This document shows positions 1 to 10,829 of a DNA stretch of 64,000 nucleotides, one piece after another. This DNA is from Ligustrum vulgare. Lineage: Eukaryota > Streptophyta > Magnoliopsida > Lamiales > Oleaceae. The notes beneath the pieces were generated by a model. That model made no database searches and had not been told where the DNA came from. It saw only the letters and a list, made by a program, of their open reading frames with translations. The stretch spans positions 28,967,362-29,031,361 of the forward strand of contig OY743170.1 in NCBI GenBank assembly GCA_963555705.1, in the 5' to 3' direction. Numbering within the stretch: the first letter of the stretch is position 1; every line of letters begins with the position of its first letter. The position numbers and the translations under genes are program-made.

Positions 1-836
1 AAATATAATTTGGCCAAAACCTTTCAGGGTTTGTCAATTTAGTCCCTAATTTCAATCATTTGTACAAAGTCCCAAATCTTTACACCTTACCATTTTAGAT
101 CAAACCTTACACTTTTAAATTCTTTTAATTCAACTCTCAAAATTTATTTTTAATTACATAACTTTTATTTCAAGCTTCCAATTAGAATTTATTTATTTTA
201 GGGCTAGACAAGGTGCTGTTATTCAAGAAAGCTAGAATCATTTTTTTCAACAAACTCAGAAATATCTTAAGGTAGGTTTATTATTTCAAAAATCTTTTAT
301 CTTAAATACGCAATATTAAGTAAACCCGTATTGTACATTTATGCACGTGATTATGTGATTTATGAGATCCACATGTCTTCGGGCCCAGATCCACATGTCT
401 CCGGGCATGAAAATACTTACTTATTGCATGAGAATTTATGAGATGATGTTGAATGATTATATGTGTTATTTATTATACAGTTTATTTAAATTGCGCTGAA
501 CCTACTGAGTATTTCAAACTTACAAATTTCAGATTTTAGAGTTGGCGACGGGGCGTGCGGCGGTGGCAATTGAAGAATTTATAAATATGTTTAATTTTGG
601 AGATTTTGGAAACTCATTCATTATGTCAATTTAAAACATATTTTCGTTTAGAGATTTTGAAAATTTTATTTATATTATTAAATTTATGTTGAACTTTAAA
701 TTTATTTAACATTTAAGTTCTTGAATGAAATTATTTACATTGAATCTCAGTCATTTTTCTCCACAAATTATTATTTGAGAGTCAGTTTTAAAGGATGAAG
801 TGACGTCTCGGGTTTTACGGAATTCTGGGCTTTACA
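1..836 (+). mobile_element. Ty3/gypsy-type LTR, 3' portion (starts before the window)
   Basis: A non-coding stretch with the look of a large plant gypsy LTR end. Around 500-575 it has the leader-like block ending in TTTCAGATTTTAG followed by a GC-rich GGCGACGG/GGCGGTGGCAA segment, which also occurs in the solo LTR at 32741-35761. It ends at 836 in TTTACA, directly after a CGGGTTTTACGG block. A copia coding remnant starts immediately afterwards, so the LTR appears to have landed inside that copia element. The left end and its TSD are outside the window, so solo LTR and full element cannot be told apart. Confidence 0.6.
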
Positions 837-2028
837 ACAACTATAGAGAACTTCTGAAACCAAGCTCGGGGTGCTTGTTTGAGACCATATGAACTTTCTT
901 GAATTTGAAAAAAAAATCCAGGAGGATGAGGAAAACCAGGTGGAGGAACCATATAAATATCTTCTTGAAGATTCCCATTCAAGAAAGCATTTTTAAAATC
1001 CATTTGAGAGAGGCTCCACTGACGAACAGAAGCAACTGCGATAAGCGTACGTGCAGTAGTCATCTTTGCAATAAGAGAAAATGTCTCTTCATAATCCAAG
1101 TCATACTGTTGAGAAAATCCTTTAGCAACCAATCGAGCCTTGTAACGCTCAAAGGGGATTTAAAGCTAATTCTTTATAGGAGGAAGGTTCAGAAAGCTTA
1201 GGAATGGAAGATAAAAAACAACAAAAGGATTCACAATAGCAAGAATAATCAAATTAAGGTAAGTGAGTAGACTTACGTATATGTCGTGAATAACGAGGAG
1301 GAGGAGGAGGAGGAGGAGACGGTAGATCCTCAGCCTCAGATGGTTCTTTGGAAGCCATAGGAGAAGGAAGGACATTCTGACATGGGGCATGTGTACCCGT
1401 AGTAGACGACAAAGATGGAGTAGAAATAATAGGGGTGGGTGTAGATGATCTATCAATATCATCAGTGACTAGATCAATACAAATGAGATCTGACATAGTC
1501 ATGTGAGAAGATACATCAGTAATAGAAAAGAACAGAATGTGTTCAAGAAACACAACATTACGAGAGACATATAACTTGTGACTATCAGGATCAAAACAGC
1601 CATAACCTTTTTGTCCCTCACCATATCCTAAGAAGACACAAACAGCCGAGCGTTGAGTTAATTTACTACGTTCTGCTGTAGGACAGAGAACAAAAAGTGC
1701 ACCCAAAGACTTTTAAAACAGATTAATCATGAGAATAACTAAACAAAGATTGAAATGGTGACAAACCAGATGTGTGAGAAGATGGTATCCTGTTAATCAA
1801 ATAGACAGCGGTGAGAACTGCCTCTTCCCAAAATTTACTAGGTACCTTGGCAGATAGGAGAAGGGAACGAGAAATTTCAACAATGTGTCTATGCTTACGT
1901 TCAGCAACACAATTCTGCTGAGGGGTATCAGTAGAGACATATTCCCCACCCAAATCACATCAAAAACATTTAATGATAGCAAAATGATGTGTTTTAATAA
2001 GTACTCTAAAAGAACGATATATCTTTAT
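837..2028 (-). pseudogene. Ty1/copia polyprotein fragment (integrase core to reverse transcriptase)
   Basis: Broken pol of a Ty1/copia retrotransposon. Reading down the minus strand, the integrase core is at about 2028-1723 (GGEYVSTDTPQQNCVAERKH, then FWEEAVLTAVYLINRIPS). The integrase C-terminal part follows at about 1706-1500 (RSAVCVFLGYGEGQKGYGCF). The reverse transcriptase is at about 1150-837 (ARLVAKGFSQQYDLDYEETF, then QMDFKNAFLNG and YGLKQAPRAWF). Lesions: an in-frame TGA just before DLGGEY, a frame change after the integrase, and a deletion upstream of the RT start. Gag, protease and the integrase N-terminus are missing beyond 2028. The RT catalytic YVDD part is lost where the LTR at 1-836 interrupts it. 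It is a dead remnant; no LTR of its own was found. Confidence 0.88.
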
Positions 2029-5000
2029 AATATATAAAAGTAATGCACTTCCCAAAAACATATTTTAAAACCTTTCTTGCTTAACCTACATTTCCTAAAA
2101 TAGAAGTATTTCAATGAATGAGAATACTTTTGATAATTATACTATTATTTTGCAATCGAAGATATCAACGAAAACTTTAATACGAACTCACAAGTTAATG
2201 TTAACTGTACATGTCGTCCTTACAAATCACATCAAAGATTAAAGGTACAAAATTATGTTTTACTTTTTCTCAATGTCCCTCTATTTCAAAATTGTTTTAT
2301 TTAAGTCCTATAATGATATATATATTTTTTTAACTAGATTTAATTTGGTCATATATAATTAATTTCAATTTAAGTTTATTTTCTTATCAAATTATAAAGA
2401 AATAATAAATATCCGAACTTATGTAACTTAATTATGTACTAATAATTTCTGTAACTTCATATTTCGATTAATTCAGGTTGCTTAATTTGTTACATTCATT
2501 TAAATATAGGACCAAATGTATTTAATTTGTAATGTTAAAGTAAATATGAAATGAAATATTTTGTTTATTATATTTAAATACCAAATATAATATTAAGATA
2601 GTTAATACCAATTCTAATAGTACATTCCGTTATTTGGGTAGAGATAAACTTATTTTTTATAATCTAGAAATTATATTTTAGAAAGATTAATTACGTAAAT
2701 AATCATTAAAATTGAATAGTTATGCAAATTGTCATTTTTTTTTTAATAGTAAGTCATTCACGTTTCAAACTATTACAGTTGTAGCCACTTGGTAAAAATT
2801 TAGCCCCTACTATGTACTCCTTATTCAAAACCTCATTTTTCTAAAACTCATTTTTAACTAATATTCTATTAATAAAATAATATATGTATAATTTCAAAAA
2901 AAAACTTCTACTTTTTAAAAACTCATTCTCCCAAAACTTACTGTTACAAATAACATTATTTGAAATAAAAGGTCTCAAACAAGAACTTAAATACATATTC
3001 TCCAAAAATTAAAAGATTCATTTTGTTTATAATAAGGGTTTAAACAATGACTAAATATATTCAATGAGATAAACAAAATACATAATGGGAGAGCACGAAT
3101 AAGTATTGACACATATTTAAAAATGGTAAGTAATATTAATTAACTATACATTATTTATTTTGGACAAATTTCAGATTTAAAATAATCCAGTTATTAGATG
3201 CAAATTTTTAAATAATCGCTTTTTCACTATCATATAAATATTTTTCTTTAAAACCAGAAAATGGAAGTGAATGAAATAGGAACGTTTGTCGATTTATTTT
3301 TTATTTTCGTTTTTCTTTTTAATAAAATTGTGAGCGTATATCACAGATATATCTATTTTTTTTTTTTTTTTAACATCTTACAAATTCTGTTTAAATGTAA
3401 TTCTATTTTCTCATTTTAATCTTTAAATCAATTTAAAATAATTATGGTATGTGTAATTTGTTTATTTTTTGTAATTAATTATCTTCATTTGTTTCTTATT
3501 TTTAATAAAATATTTATTTCATATATTAACATATAAATTCGATATATGTGAGTAATAAATGATCGTGCATCACATGGATGTAACTATAGAGAAATAAAAT
3601 GGAACAAAAGTTGCTGAGAAGTGAACGGTGAACCATTGGAGAACATAAAAATGGAAAAAAAGTTGAGGAAATACGTGGTTGCATCATCTTTTCCTTTCCA
3701 TGTCACTCTTTACTGGGTTCACGGAAAATAAAATTAGAAGACGGAGAAAATGTTGGTAATTTCAATGGGAAGAAGAAACTTCAGGGATTTTTATCTTTTC
3801 TACACAGACAATTCAAAAATAAAAGATAGGGAGACCAGAGGAACCTACCTGGTCATGTCTCTTTTAAAGCTTTGTCTTCCTCTCTCTGCAAAAGCCGGAA
3901 AGAGAAGTTGGGCTGAGGAAACAAGAGTAAACAACAAGATACTTTGCAAATAAAAATAAACGATGCAAAATATGCCACAAATGCCAAGGCATCCTTAAAG
4001 TGTTTTACTTATTAATACATTCTAATTCTAATTTATCCACTTTCTATACCTCTGCGAAACGTTTAGTAAAGTAGATTAGGTAAAACTTCATCGGAATTTG
4101 AAATGTCATGCCTAATTTACCCTCAAATATATTTTTCACACTGACCATGATACAATGGGCCCCACCATCCTCTATGTGAGAGGGCGATCAAGCGAGAGGT
4201 AACTCTCACGGGAAGTCTGTCATTTTTGTTTTGACACCTGTGGGTTTCATGACTCATTAACAGAGGTCAAGTGATGGAGTTGTTTTGTATTTGGTCCAAT
4301 GTGGGTACAAAATGGGCATATCATGTGAAAATTACTAATTAACTTTATTTGCTATCATTTAATGTACGTAGGACCATTACAATAATAATAATAATAATAA
4401 TTATAAATTGTGCCTAGTCAATTAAAAATACTGTATCATATCCCAACACAAAATTTTTGGTACGTATATCCTATTCTAATCTGATAATTAATATATTTAT
4501 AAGTTGCTACCTTTAGTAATCACTTTACGCTACAGATATTAGCATATGTGTGTTAATTATAATCAGTTTTTGTGTTATTATATTTTAATTGGGATATTTT
4601 CAAAATAGTTTTTGTTGCCCCAATATCTGTTGGATCGAGTGATCAACAGAATTTTCACCATCTCTCATCCATTTATGCATTACGTGCACGTTGGGACAAA
4701 TAGGTCAATTATGCATTTTACCTGCAATGAAGCCAAAGTGGATACATGGGACCAGCAAATTTAGCTCGATCAATCGATTCATCCCGAATGAAGTGTATGA
4801 ATGGTGACCAAGTCCGCCACACTATCTATCATGGATCAATACCCAAATCTGGAGTAACTGAATGATTGGAAAAATTTGTATTTGTGGTATCCCACCCATG
4901 TAAGTGTGACGGTGTACAATGAGATCTCTTTACTTGACCACGAGAACTATGTTGAGTAGACACATTCGGCATTCAAGAACTTGCCTGGACTTTTCTTTCC

Positions 5001-5924
5001 AATTAGTAGCTATTAGCTGTTAATCACTACCTTTTTTTTTATTTTTTATTTTTTAATAACAAGCTACAAAGGGTGAGTAGACTTAGTTACTCTTTAACTA
5101 TTTTATCTTTATAATTGATCTTTAAATATCAACGAAATATAAAAGTTTTGTTTTAGGTGTTTAGAAAAACAGAGTATAACTTGTAATAAATCCAACATTG
5201 TAAGTTTATTTTGATATATTGAGATTAAGGGGGGAAAATAGAGTTATTAAATATTACCTTATATTATATATTTAGCAATTCAAATATGTAGTTGAGGTTA
5301 AAAATCTTTTAAGCGTATCTATAGCAGTCAGTGATAATTAGGAGCTCCACAGGCTTTTCTTTTTCTTTTTTTCTTTTTTTGCGAGACACTAGAATGGACA
5401 TATGCCCCGAAATTAACAACATAGTACATCAACAAATTTGGACAGCACTGGAGACTCCAGGCAGAGTAATGAGTTTTTTCAGCCAAAGTGAAGGCATTGA
5501 ATGAAAAAGCAGTCTTATATATATATATATATATGGATTTACACTTTTGACAAAAAAAAAAAAAAAAAAAAAACATCTTTTAAAAAAAATATAGTTACCA
5601 ATCATCCATCCATATATGCAAGAAAAGCTGCAAATCATTGAATATTTCAAGATCCAACTCTTAACTGAATTTAAATGAAATTCGATACTACCAATGCAAT
5701 TTGTAAAAAGTTAAATAATAATTTAACATAGAATTGCACAAATTTCACTGCCCCATCATGTACAATTCTCTACACCCACAATCCATAGATGAAGAAAGAA
5801 CTTGAGAGCCCAAGATTTGAACCATGCACCCACTACCCACCCACGGCCCACCACGCCAAAACTCGACTCCAGTCAATATGACAGAAACCAACAATGGAAA
5901 AATAAAGTCAGAAAATGGAAACGC
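2029..5924. other. AT-rich intergenic DNA, no recognised gene
   Basis: No coding region I recognise. A 67-codon open frame at 3750-3953 (+) has no known motif and is treated as chance. Simple repeats are an AAT run near 4380-4400, a TA run at 5516-5536 and an A run at 5554-5574. 4620-4980 is less AT-rich and could be old single-copy DNA, but nothing in it identifies a function. The last 150-200 bases before 5925 would hold the 3' UTR of the DUF761 gene. Confidence 0.5.
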
Positions 5925-6485
5925 TCATATACTTCTAGCCATCATTTCTTGGAATTTCCTGTAAGACTCTTGTTTCTCCAACCTGAATTTCTCATGGCAA
6001 TTCTCAATGAACAAATCGGCAAGTCGATCAATTTCATTGCTGGGATTCTCATGACCCTTCTCCTCAAGCCACCGGAGATAAGCCGAAAGCTCCGACCCCT
6101 CGTACTCAGACGTAGGAATAATCGAATTCCAAGTGGAACCGTAGCAAACATGGTCTGTGGAGCAACTTTCCAGAACCGGCATTGTTACCGGCATGACATG
6201 AGAGGAGCACCAGTTATAGTGCAATCGAAATGAACCAAAAAAGAGTTTATGCTTGTTCTTATTTCGTTTCAAGGCTGGGAACTGCATAAAGTGAACCGGT
6301 TGAAGGTCTTTAAGAACTTCAATTAAAATTGCTTTAGCTTTTGTGAGAGCACGAGCAATGCGGTACAAGTGTGAGAGAATGAAAGTTTGTAGTAGGGTTT
6401 TCATTTTCATGCAGCTAAAGTAAGAAGAAGTTTTCATGGAGAAAATATGAAGGGAGTTGAGGGTTTTGAGAGACGGAGAGCCAGC

Positions 6486-6488
<3 letters not shown>
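5925..6488 (-). CDS. DUF761 domain plant protein (187 aa)
   Basis: A single-exon plant protein of unknown biochemical role. The last ~36 residues match the DUF761 signature (Pfam PF05553): EIDRLADLFIENCHEKFRLE followed by KQESYRKFQEMMARSI. The family's usual form is an I-x-x-L-A-D-x-F-I stretch, then a basic RLQRQESxxRYQEMLxR tail at the very C-terminus. The N-terminus (MAGSPSLKTLNSLHIFS) is Ser/Leu-rich, and a Lys-rich patch (KRNKNKHK) lies near residues 74-81. Length is typical for small family members, some known as cotton-fibre or elicitor-induced proteins. The start is the first ATG after a TC-rich leader. A TATA box lies about 73 bp upstream, and the frame is clean to its stop. Neighbours on both sides are transposons. 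Domain call is firm; biological role is not inferable. Confidence 0.88.

Positions 6489-6489
<1 letters not shown>

Positions 6490-6519
<30 letters not shown>
6490..6519. repeat. (TC)15 microsatellite in the leader of the DUF761 gene
   Basis: A pure TC run directly upstream of the start codon; on the gene's strand it reads as GA repeats in the 5' UTR. Such GA/CT tracts are common in plant leaders and may bind GAGA-binding (BBR/BPC) proteins. That role is inferred, not seen. Confidence 0.8.
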
Positions 6520-6520
<1 letters not shown>

Positions 6521-6560
6521 AAGTTTAGGAGGATAATGAATAATGTGTCCTGTAAGAATG

Positions 6561-6569
6561 TATTTTATA
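6561..6569 (-). promoter_or_regulatory. TATA box of the DUF761 gene
   Basis: TATAAAATA on the minus strand, 72 bp upstream of the ATG. The following GA-rich leader would leave a 5' UTR of about 40 nt, normal for a small plant gene. Confidence 0.6.
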
Positions 6570-6986
6570 AAGGATCATGGTTTCCAAATTGCCAATAGTT
6601 AGTAGGTGATTTAAATAAAGTGCCAACAACTTTGCAGATTGAGAAGTGAGACTTTTTCTTTCTGGCTTCCATTTAACTTATGACTTGTTTGGAGAGCAAT
6701 AAATCGATTCAAAACTGACCATGTTAGAATTTTGGGGTTCTTTATTTTTGTGATTTCTTTCCAATCATCAAACAAAATACACAGCAATCAAAAGGGAAAA
6801 AAATTCAGAATATCGATATTTATGCCCGAAGGCCTGAGTTCGTCTAACATTTAACTACTTTTCGTTGAAAATTTACTTTGAGTGGACTTGGTGATGTGAT
6901 TCCGTCGTGGAAAATACGACGAACTCGCAGAAACGTAATGAAGAATGCCTGAAAAGTTTCAAATTCAAGTAGGTTTAAATGGTATT

Positions 6987-7266
6987 TGTAACATACAGGC
7001 TAAGAAAGTTTAAAAAGATTTGATAGGTTCTACTCACACTAACAAGGTGCACTTTCTTTTCTGGAAGTCCAGAGTTAGAAACTTCATAGTTAAGCGTGCT
7101 TGACTTTGAGTAATTCTTTGATGTGTGACCTACTGGAAAGTTTTCTTCAAGGAGCATAAGAGTGGGGACAAAACATGTTGAAAAGATCCATGTTAGTACA
7201 GTGGAAACAATATGTCGTCAATCTAATAGTCGGGACAACCCGTTAAGTGGGACCCAGATCGTTACA
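6987..7266 (+). repeat. Cassandra 5' LTR with 5S rRNA-derived core
   Basis: The LTR begins TGTAAC and ends GTTACA. The 5S-like core is roughly 7034-7140. It contains GTTAAGCGTGCTTG (7089-7102), equal to the internal A-box region of plant 5S rRNA, and GTGACCTACTGG (7125-7136), a one-base variant of the C-box region GTGACCTCCTGG. A third stretch, CTAACAAGGTGCAC, resembles the 5' part of 5S. It is not a functional 5S gene: it lacks the 5S ends and the T-run terminator. The boxes could still recruit RNA polymerase III, as proposed for this family. Confidence 0.85.
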
Positions 7267-7268
7267 GA

Positions 7269-7280
7269 TGGTATCAGAGC
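7269..7280 (+). other. Primer-binding site, initiator tRNA-Met
   Basis: TGGTATCAGAGC, two bases after the LTR end. It is the standard complement of the 3' end of plant initiator tRNA-Met, used to prime minus-strand DNA. Confidence 0.85.
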
Positions 7281-9150
7281 AAAGCGATTATGTAGACTTT
7301 AGATTTATACTTTTACTGGAATTTATTAAAAAATATATATATGTTTATTTTTACCGTTCACGTGACAGTAAGTTCATTTAAAAATAAAAATAAAATGAAA
7401 AGCATGTTTTTCTTTAATTTTAATTTTCAATGGTGCAAATTTTAAACGTACTTTAGAATCCACTTTCAGATTTTATATTGATATTGTTCATAGTTCATTG
7501 TTTGGATTTTCACGTTACAAGAGTCTATGTGTTTATTAATTATTATATTTTGAGAGTTGATAAAAAGCTAATTTTCGCCATAAATCTTTCGAGTTTCAAA
7601 ATATGATTGGAATTTTTTTTTTTAAGTTTCAACCAAGTAAAAGTGTGTGAAATTCCTTGTCACGCGATTCTCACTATTCGACCACTCTCCGATTGATCTA
7701 AGGTATGAAAGAAAAAGTTGTTTTTTTATTTTTTTGAATCATCTTGCTCCATGTTATGAAATGTATAAGCATATTTACTTTGCAAAAGATGAAAAGTTTT
7801 TATTTACGAATTTCGAGGACGAAATTCATTTCAATGAGGGATGTTTGTAACGCCCCGAATTTTATGGAATATAATTAGATAATGTTTATGAAATCTACCT
7901 AGATGCCTTTTGACAATTTTGAGAAGTTGAGGGAATGAAGGAAAATAAGTTTTGATGATAGTTTTTATTTGGATTAAATAATTTATTTTTATTAGAGAGA
8001 TAATTAGTGTATCGATTATACTCATTTTATTTTATAAATCATAATTAATTAGAAATTTCGATCCATTAAAAAGGTTATTTTTAATAAGATTTCGCCGAGT
8101 TATATTGAATTGAAAGAATATAAGTTTAAATGAATTGTTATTTATCCTTTTAGTTTCAAGGAAAAAAAAAAGAAAAAAAAGAAAAAAAAGAAGAAGAAGA
8201 AACCAGTACCAATCAGAGTTCTTCCTACTGGTTGACTCTCTAACGTAAGTTTCCAGGAGATATACCAATCCTATTCAGTTGGCTATAATAACCTTTATCC
8301 TATTTCATGCGTACACAAATTTTGAGTCACCATTGTTTTAGAACTCGATTTTACACGTAATTTTATCTATAAATACTATCAAAAGTCGGATGAACCACTG
8401 CACTAAATATGCTTTCTTAGCACTAGTTCAAGTTTGGCCAAACAGTCAAAATTTTAGAAATATTTTAGTAGCATTTTCAACTTACAATCATATTTTCTTT
8501 CAAAGTTCTCTGATGTATTAAGTATAGATTTCTCTATGCTTCGAGTGATTTTGTATTTTCGTTTTTTAATGTTTTAAGTTTAAGTAATTATGTTCTATTG
8601 TGTGCTCCAAATCAATAGTAATGAGGATCTACTGGACAATACCAAAGGGTATTACATAGAACTACATAAGTCAGTTATATGACTAGACCCTAAATTGAGA
8701 TTGAGAATGAGTATGACCTAAATCAAGAATGAGATGGTCGGGTTTCTATTCTACTATGAAAGTATGTTATGTGCGTAATTTACTTATTTTTTATATTAAA
8801 TTGTGAAAATACTAACAAGAAATCTATACTGAGTATATTCGTATGTTCATTCCATATTTTAAAAATATTTTACAGGTTTGTTCGGAATTGATTAGATCTG
8901 TAGTGGAATGGTGATGCAGGCTGTTAAGGGGATTTGAATAAATTAAATATTTAAGTTTCAATTTCAGTTCTATTTATTATTTCAAACATTTTTATTTTAT
9001 TAAGTTAAATTATAAGGATTTGGTTGTAGAGAATTTCAATTTTCATGTTTAGCAAAACTATTTGTTCATGCTTCCACAACTATTTAAGAAAATCAAATTA
9101 ATTTAGTAACACTCCAACGTTTATAGAACCAAAAAGTCTGATGCATTACA
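7281..9150 (+). mobile_element. Gypsy segment inside Cassandra: deleted internal region, pol 3' end and LTR
   Basis: 7281-7845 is non-coding gypsy-like DNA that ends in the residues NFEDEIHFNEGCL (frame ending at 7850), the usual C-terminal tail of a del/Tekay-like gypsy polyprotein. It runs into TGTAACGCCCCG at 7846. From 7846 to 9150 is a 1305-bp LTR (TGTAACG...ATTACA). It is followed two bases later by another primer site, TGGTATTAGAGC (9153-9164). The order is therefore internal-3' end, one LTR, then primer site. That is permuted compared with a normal element, and no TSD flanks the LTR (ATGTT against AATGG). All enzyme domains are gone. Confidence 0.7.
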
Positions 9151-9152
9151 AA

Positions 9153-9164
9153 TGGTATTAGAGC
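9153..9164 (+). other. Second primer-binding site (variant of tRNA-Met site)
   Basis: TGGTATTAGAGC, one transition from the 7269 site, followed by CAGTCGC. The ~185 bp from here to the 3' LTR at 9339 are the right size and place for the native internal domain of Cassandra. Confidence 0.7.
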
Positions 9165-9338
9165 CAGTCGCTAGTCGCAAATTGGGAACTAAGTGTTATG
9201 CGGGGCAAAGTGCTACGTCATAGAGCGGGAGCCAACTCTTAAACCCGTAGGAGCCACCTCTAGAATCCCAACGTCTGGCAACAGATCCTCAGATGATTTA
9301 AGCACGACGAGGATGTTGCAAGTGCAACGGGGGGTGAT

Positions 9339-9617
9339 TGTAATACACAGACCAAGAAAGCTTAAAAACATTTGATAGATACTACTCATACCAACAAGGT
9401 GCACCTTCTTTTCTGGAACTCCATCGCAAGAAACTCCACAGTTAAGCGTGCTTGACTTGGAGCAATTCTATGATTGGTGACCTCCTGAAAAGTTTTCTTG
9501 GGGAGCGTGAGCACGAGGACAAAACATGCTGAAAAGACCCATGTTGGTACAATGGGGATAGTACGTCGTTGATCTAACGATCGGGACATCCCATTCAGTG
9601 AGACCCAGGTTGTTGCA
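9339..9617 (+). repeat. Cassandra 3' LTR with 5S rRNA-derived core
   Basis: The LTR starts TGTAATACACAG and ends GTTGTTGCA. The 5S-like core is about 9386-9496: TCATACCAACAAGGTGCACC resembles the 5S 5' part, ACAGTTAAGCGTGCTTG (9438-9454) is the A-box region and GGTGACCTCCTG (9476-9487) is the C-box region with no mismatch. It is closer to true 5S than the 5' LTR copy. Many differences between the two LTRs are C/T or G/A, as expected of decay by methylated-cytosine deamination. Confidence 0.85.
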
Positions 9618-10347
9618 GTATCATGAAGGCACCGACCCTAGGACACGAGAACTTAAGATATATTAAACCTTGGACCTGTAGAGATGCGAAAAAAAGAACC
9701 AACATAGGGGAATGCCACAAAAGTTGTCCATGACTTTGATAAGTTCTGATTGAACACCAAAAGATTGATTGGATCCTTGACAATTTCGAAGGTTCAATTA
9801 ATTACAATATTTAAAGGGATTCTTCACCTTTATAAAGTAAAATTACTCAAAACAATTCAATAATCGAAGTTTAAGTAACAATGAATGAAAACCAACGAAA
9901 TAAATAATCTAGCTACCATTAATGGGCCTAAAACGGAACTATAATACAAATAAAACAAAAAAATATAAAAAATTGGGAAAACCTAAAAAATTATCTCATG
10001 CAATTGCATTGTTATCTTCGAAGCTCCCAGGTTGTGAAGCTGATGTCCGCTCAATCTCTTAATGTTTTAGTCATAACTTTCTTTTCCGATGTACGATTGT
10101 GATGATTCAAAATGCGTTGGAAAGAAGATTCATAGGGATACACAATCTTCAAGAAATAGAAATTTTCAAATTTGAATGTTTTCTATATGAAAATTGAGCC
10201 TCAAAATCTGACTAAAAATTTAAATCACAATCATTACTGACTTTTGATTCCTCTTTGATTTCCAACTTAATATTTGGTTCATCTCTTGGCTTCGTCACTT
10301 GCATTAGCCTTGAATATTCTTCCACCATGCAATGTTTGATTTGAATA

Positions 10348-10524
10348 TTTGATTTTCCCGTTAAGCATGGGAGGATCTAGCCCGAGGTGAGGGCGTTCAA
10401 CCACTGGGGCTGGATCCACTAATATATTTTTTTTTTTACTTTATAATTTTTGGTGTCCAATTTTTTTCCCCTTACTTTATAGTGTCCGCTCGTGCTAGAT
10501 TGACTTCCTAAATTCGCCCTTGTC
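10348..10524. mobile_element. Short (~175 bp) insertion inside the gypsy LTR
   Basis: The 3' LTR of gypsy copy 1 follows its 11.6-11.8-kb counterpart up to CCCGTTAAGC. It is then broken by about 175 bp that the counterpart lacks, before resuming at AAGCCTACTATGATTCTC. The insert begins with GGGAGGATCTAGCCC and contains a T-rich middle. It is probably a small non-autonomous element, but I could not define inverted ends or a TSD. Confidence 0.4.
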
Positions 10525-10829
10525 TTCAAGCCTACTATGATTCTCATTATTCCCTCTTTCTTGGGGATGATTCGTCTTGAATCATAACTTTATTCATAGT
10601 GTATCAATGCACTACCTGGATCAAATGATTTTTTTTTTTACTTCCGTGCCAGAGGATCATAAAACTCTGAGCCTTAGGTGAGATGGATAGATCGAAACAT
10701 GAACTTCCTTAGCAATAGGTGGTGTGGTTCAAGCTCCCAATTATGATCAAACTGCAAAAACGATTTAAGTAAAATAGTTTGGGAAATGTTTGTTTCTTCT
10801 TGTACATGATATGGATCCTTGTACTCATG

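Larger units (their letters stand above)
6987..9617 (+). mobile_element. Cassandra (5S-bearing TRIM) retrotransposon enlarged by a gypsy segment
   Basis: Two same-orientation LTRs of about 280 bp (6987-7266 and 9339-9617) carry sequence from 5S rRNA, the hallmark of Cassandra. The 5' LTR runs TGTAAC...GTTACA, followed by the primer site TGGTATCAGAGC. A purine tract (ACGGGGGGTGA) precedes the 3' LTR. TSDs are GTATT (6982-6986) and GTATC (9618-9622), four of five bases. Known Cassandra elements are under 1 kb with no protein; this one is 2631 bp because about 1.87 kb of gypsy DNA sits between two primer-site copies (7269-7280 and 9153-9164). Without it the element would be about 0.75 kb, the usual size. 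The LTRs are about 80% identical by eye, so the insertion is old. It lies inside the LTR of a gypsy element. Confidence 0.85.

Noticed and set aside
3750..3953. 67-codon open frame (+) as a gene
   Set aside because: No family motif, no promoter or splice evidence, length within chance expectation.
5802..6233. 143-codon open frame (+)
   Set aside because: Lies opposite the DUF761 gene, whose domain is convincing; it is its antisense shadow.
7034..7140. A functional 5S rRNA gene
   Set aside because: Only the internal boxes resemble 5S; the ends, most of the stem sequence and a T-run terminator are missing. It lies inside an LTR and is repeated in the partner LTR, as expected of Cassandra.
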